A stretch of 64,000 nt of DNA from positions 2,636,463-2,700,462 of the forward strand of contig NZ_CP041763.1 in the NCBI RefSeq assembly GCF_007559005.1, given 5' to 3'. This stretch comes from Gordonia zhaorongruii (GTDB lineage Bacteria; Actinomycetota; Actinomycetes; Mycobacteriales; Mycobacteriaceae). Of the stretch, positions 63,959 to 64,000 are shown piece by piece. A program made the translations under genes and the position numbers. The notes under the pieces are model-generated. The model was not told the origin of the DNA. It did no database searches and worked only from the letters and a program-made list of their open reading frames with translations. How positions within the stretch are numbered: the stretch's first letter is position 1; each line of letters begins with the position of its first letter.

Positions 63959-64000
63959 ATGGGCTTCTACGAGGATCGGATCCTGCCGCGCATCATCGCC
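63959..64000 (+). CDS. Start of a class I methyltransferase-like gene, cut by window edge
   Basis: Only 14 codons are visible ([14 protein letters not shown]). This N-terminus resembles UbiE-like class I SAM methyltransferases of actinobacteria, which often begin MGFYxxxVLPR. The divergent position next to menD and the palindrome upstream support a real start, but the product is not provable here. Confidence 0.5.
   Translation, partial: MGFYEDRILPRIIA

Overview
The window is high-GC actinobacterial DNA from a mycolic-acid-producing member of the Mycobacteriales. A Gordonia-like genus is my best guess, but the genus is not proven. The supporting genes are a fused HadA-HadB mycolate dehydratase, a mycolyltransferase-like secreted esterase, a complete mce lipid-import operon, F420-type and CYP51/CYP123 genes, and gene orders familiar from Mycobacterium tuberculosis.

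Layout. (1) 1-8232 is a block collinear with M. tuberculosis Rv0764c-Rv0771: cyp51 (cut by the left edge), SDR, CYP123 and a TetR repressor run leftward. Aldehyde dehydrogenase, SDR, a 3-hydroxyisobutyrate dehydrogenase-like protein, a carboxymuconolactone decarboxylase-like protein and a thioesterase run rightward. (2) 8255-25562 is mixed: amidohydrolase, quinone-oxidoreductase-like MDR, two methyltransferases, an LLM oxidoreductase, a GT4/methyltransferase/toroid trio, FprB, an acyl-ACP thioesterase, DUF3558 lipoproteins (one fused to an S4 domain), flavodoxin, DMT transporter, SixA, DinB2-type polymerase, a mycolyltransferase-like protein, an AbiEi-like gene bracketed by two 66-bp hairpins, and an SRPBCC protein. 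(3) 25624-48499 is the transcription/translation and lipid-import core: rpoC, rpoB, two Mce-associated proteins, mceF-A, yrbEB-A, mceG, rplL, rplJ, then a divergent GH76 gene with a frameshift. (4) 48635-56997 holds a CocE-type hydrolase, a zinc metallohydrolase, a DUF2786 protein, rplA-rplK-nusG-secE-tRNA-Trp, hadAB, rpmG and tRNAs for Met, Thr and Tyr. (5) 57126-64000 holds yajQ, htpX and a menaquinone cluster (prenyl diphosphate synthase, menJ, menG, menD) with the start of a further gene at the right edge.

How the genes work together. Region 1 looks like a TetR-controlled lipid or alcohol/aldehyde oxidation module. Its operator-like palindrome recurs in front of the distant LLM gene, suggesting a small regulon. 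The mce block is one tightly coupled operon (many 1- or 4-nt overlaps) running from the ATPase MceG through the permeases to the substrate-binding Mce proteins. It lies between rplJL and rpoBC. The menaquinone genes cover side-chain synthesis, SEPHCHC synthesis, ring methylation and side-chain saturation.

The observations I would follow up first are: the paired hairpins around the AbiEi/nuclease-like gene; the S4-lipoprotein chimeric reading frame; the operator shared by two distant promoters; the GT4/methyltransferase/toroid/LLM cluster of unknown product; and a DinB2 polymerase with Gln at the steric-gate position. No CRISPR array, rRNA or recognisable insertion sequence was seen.
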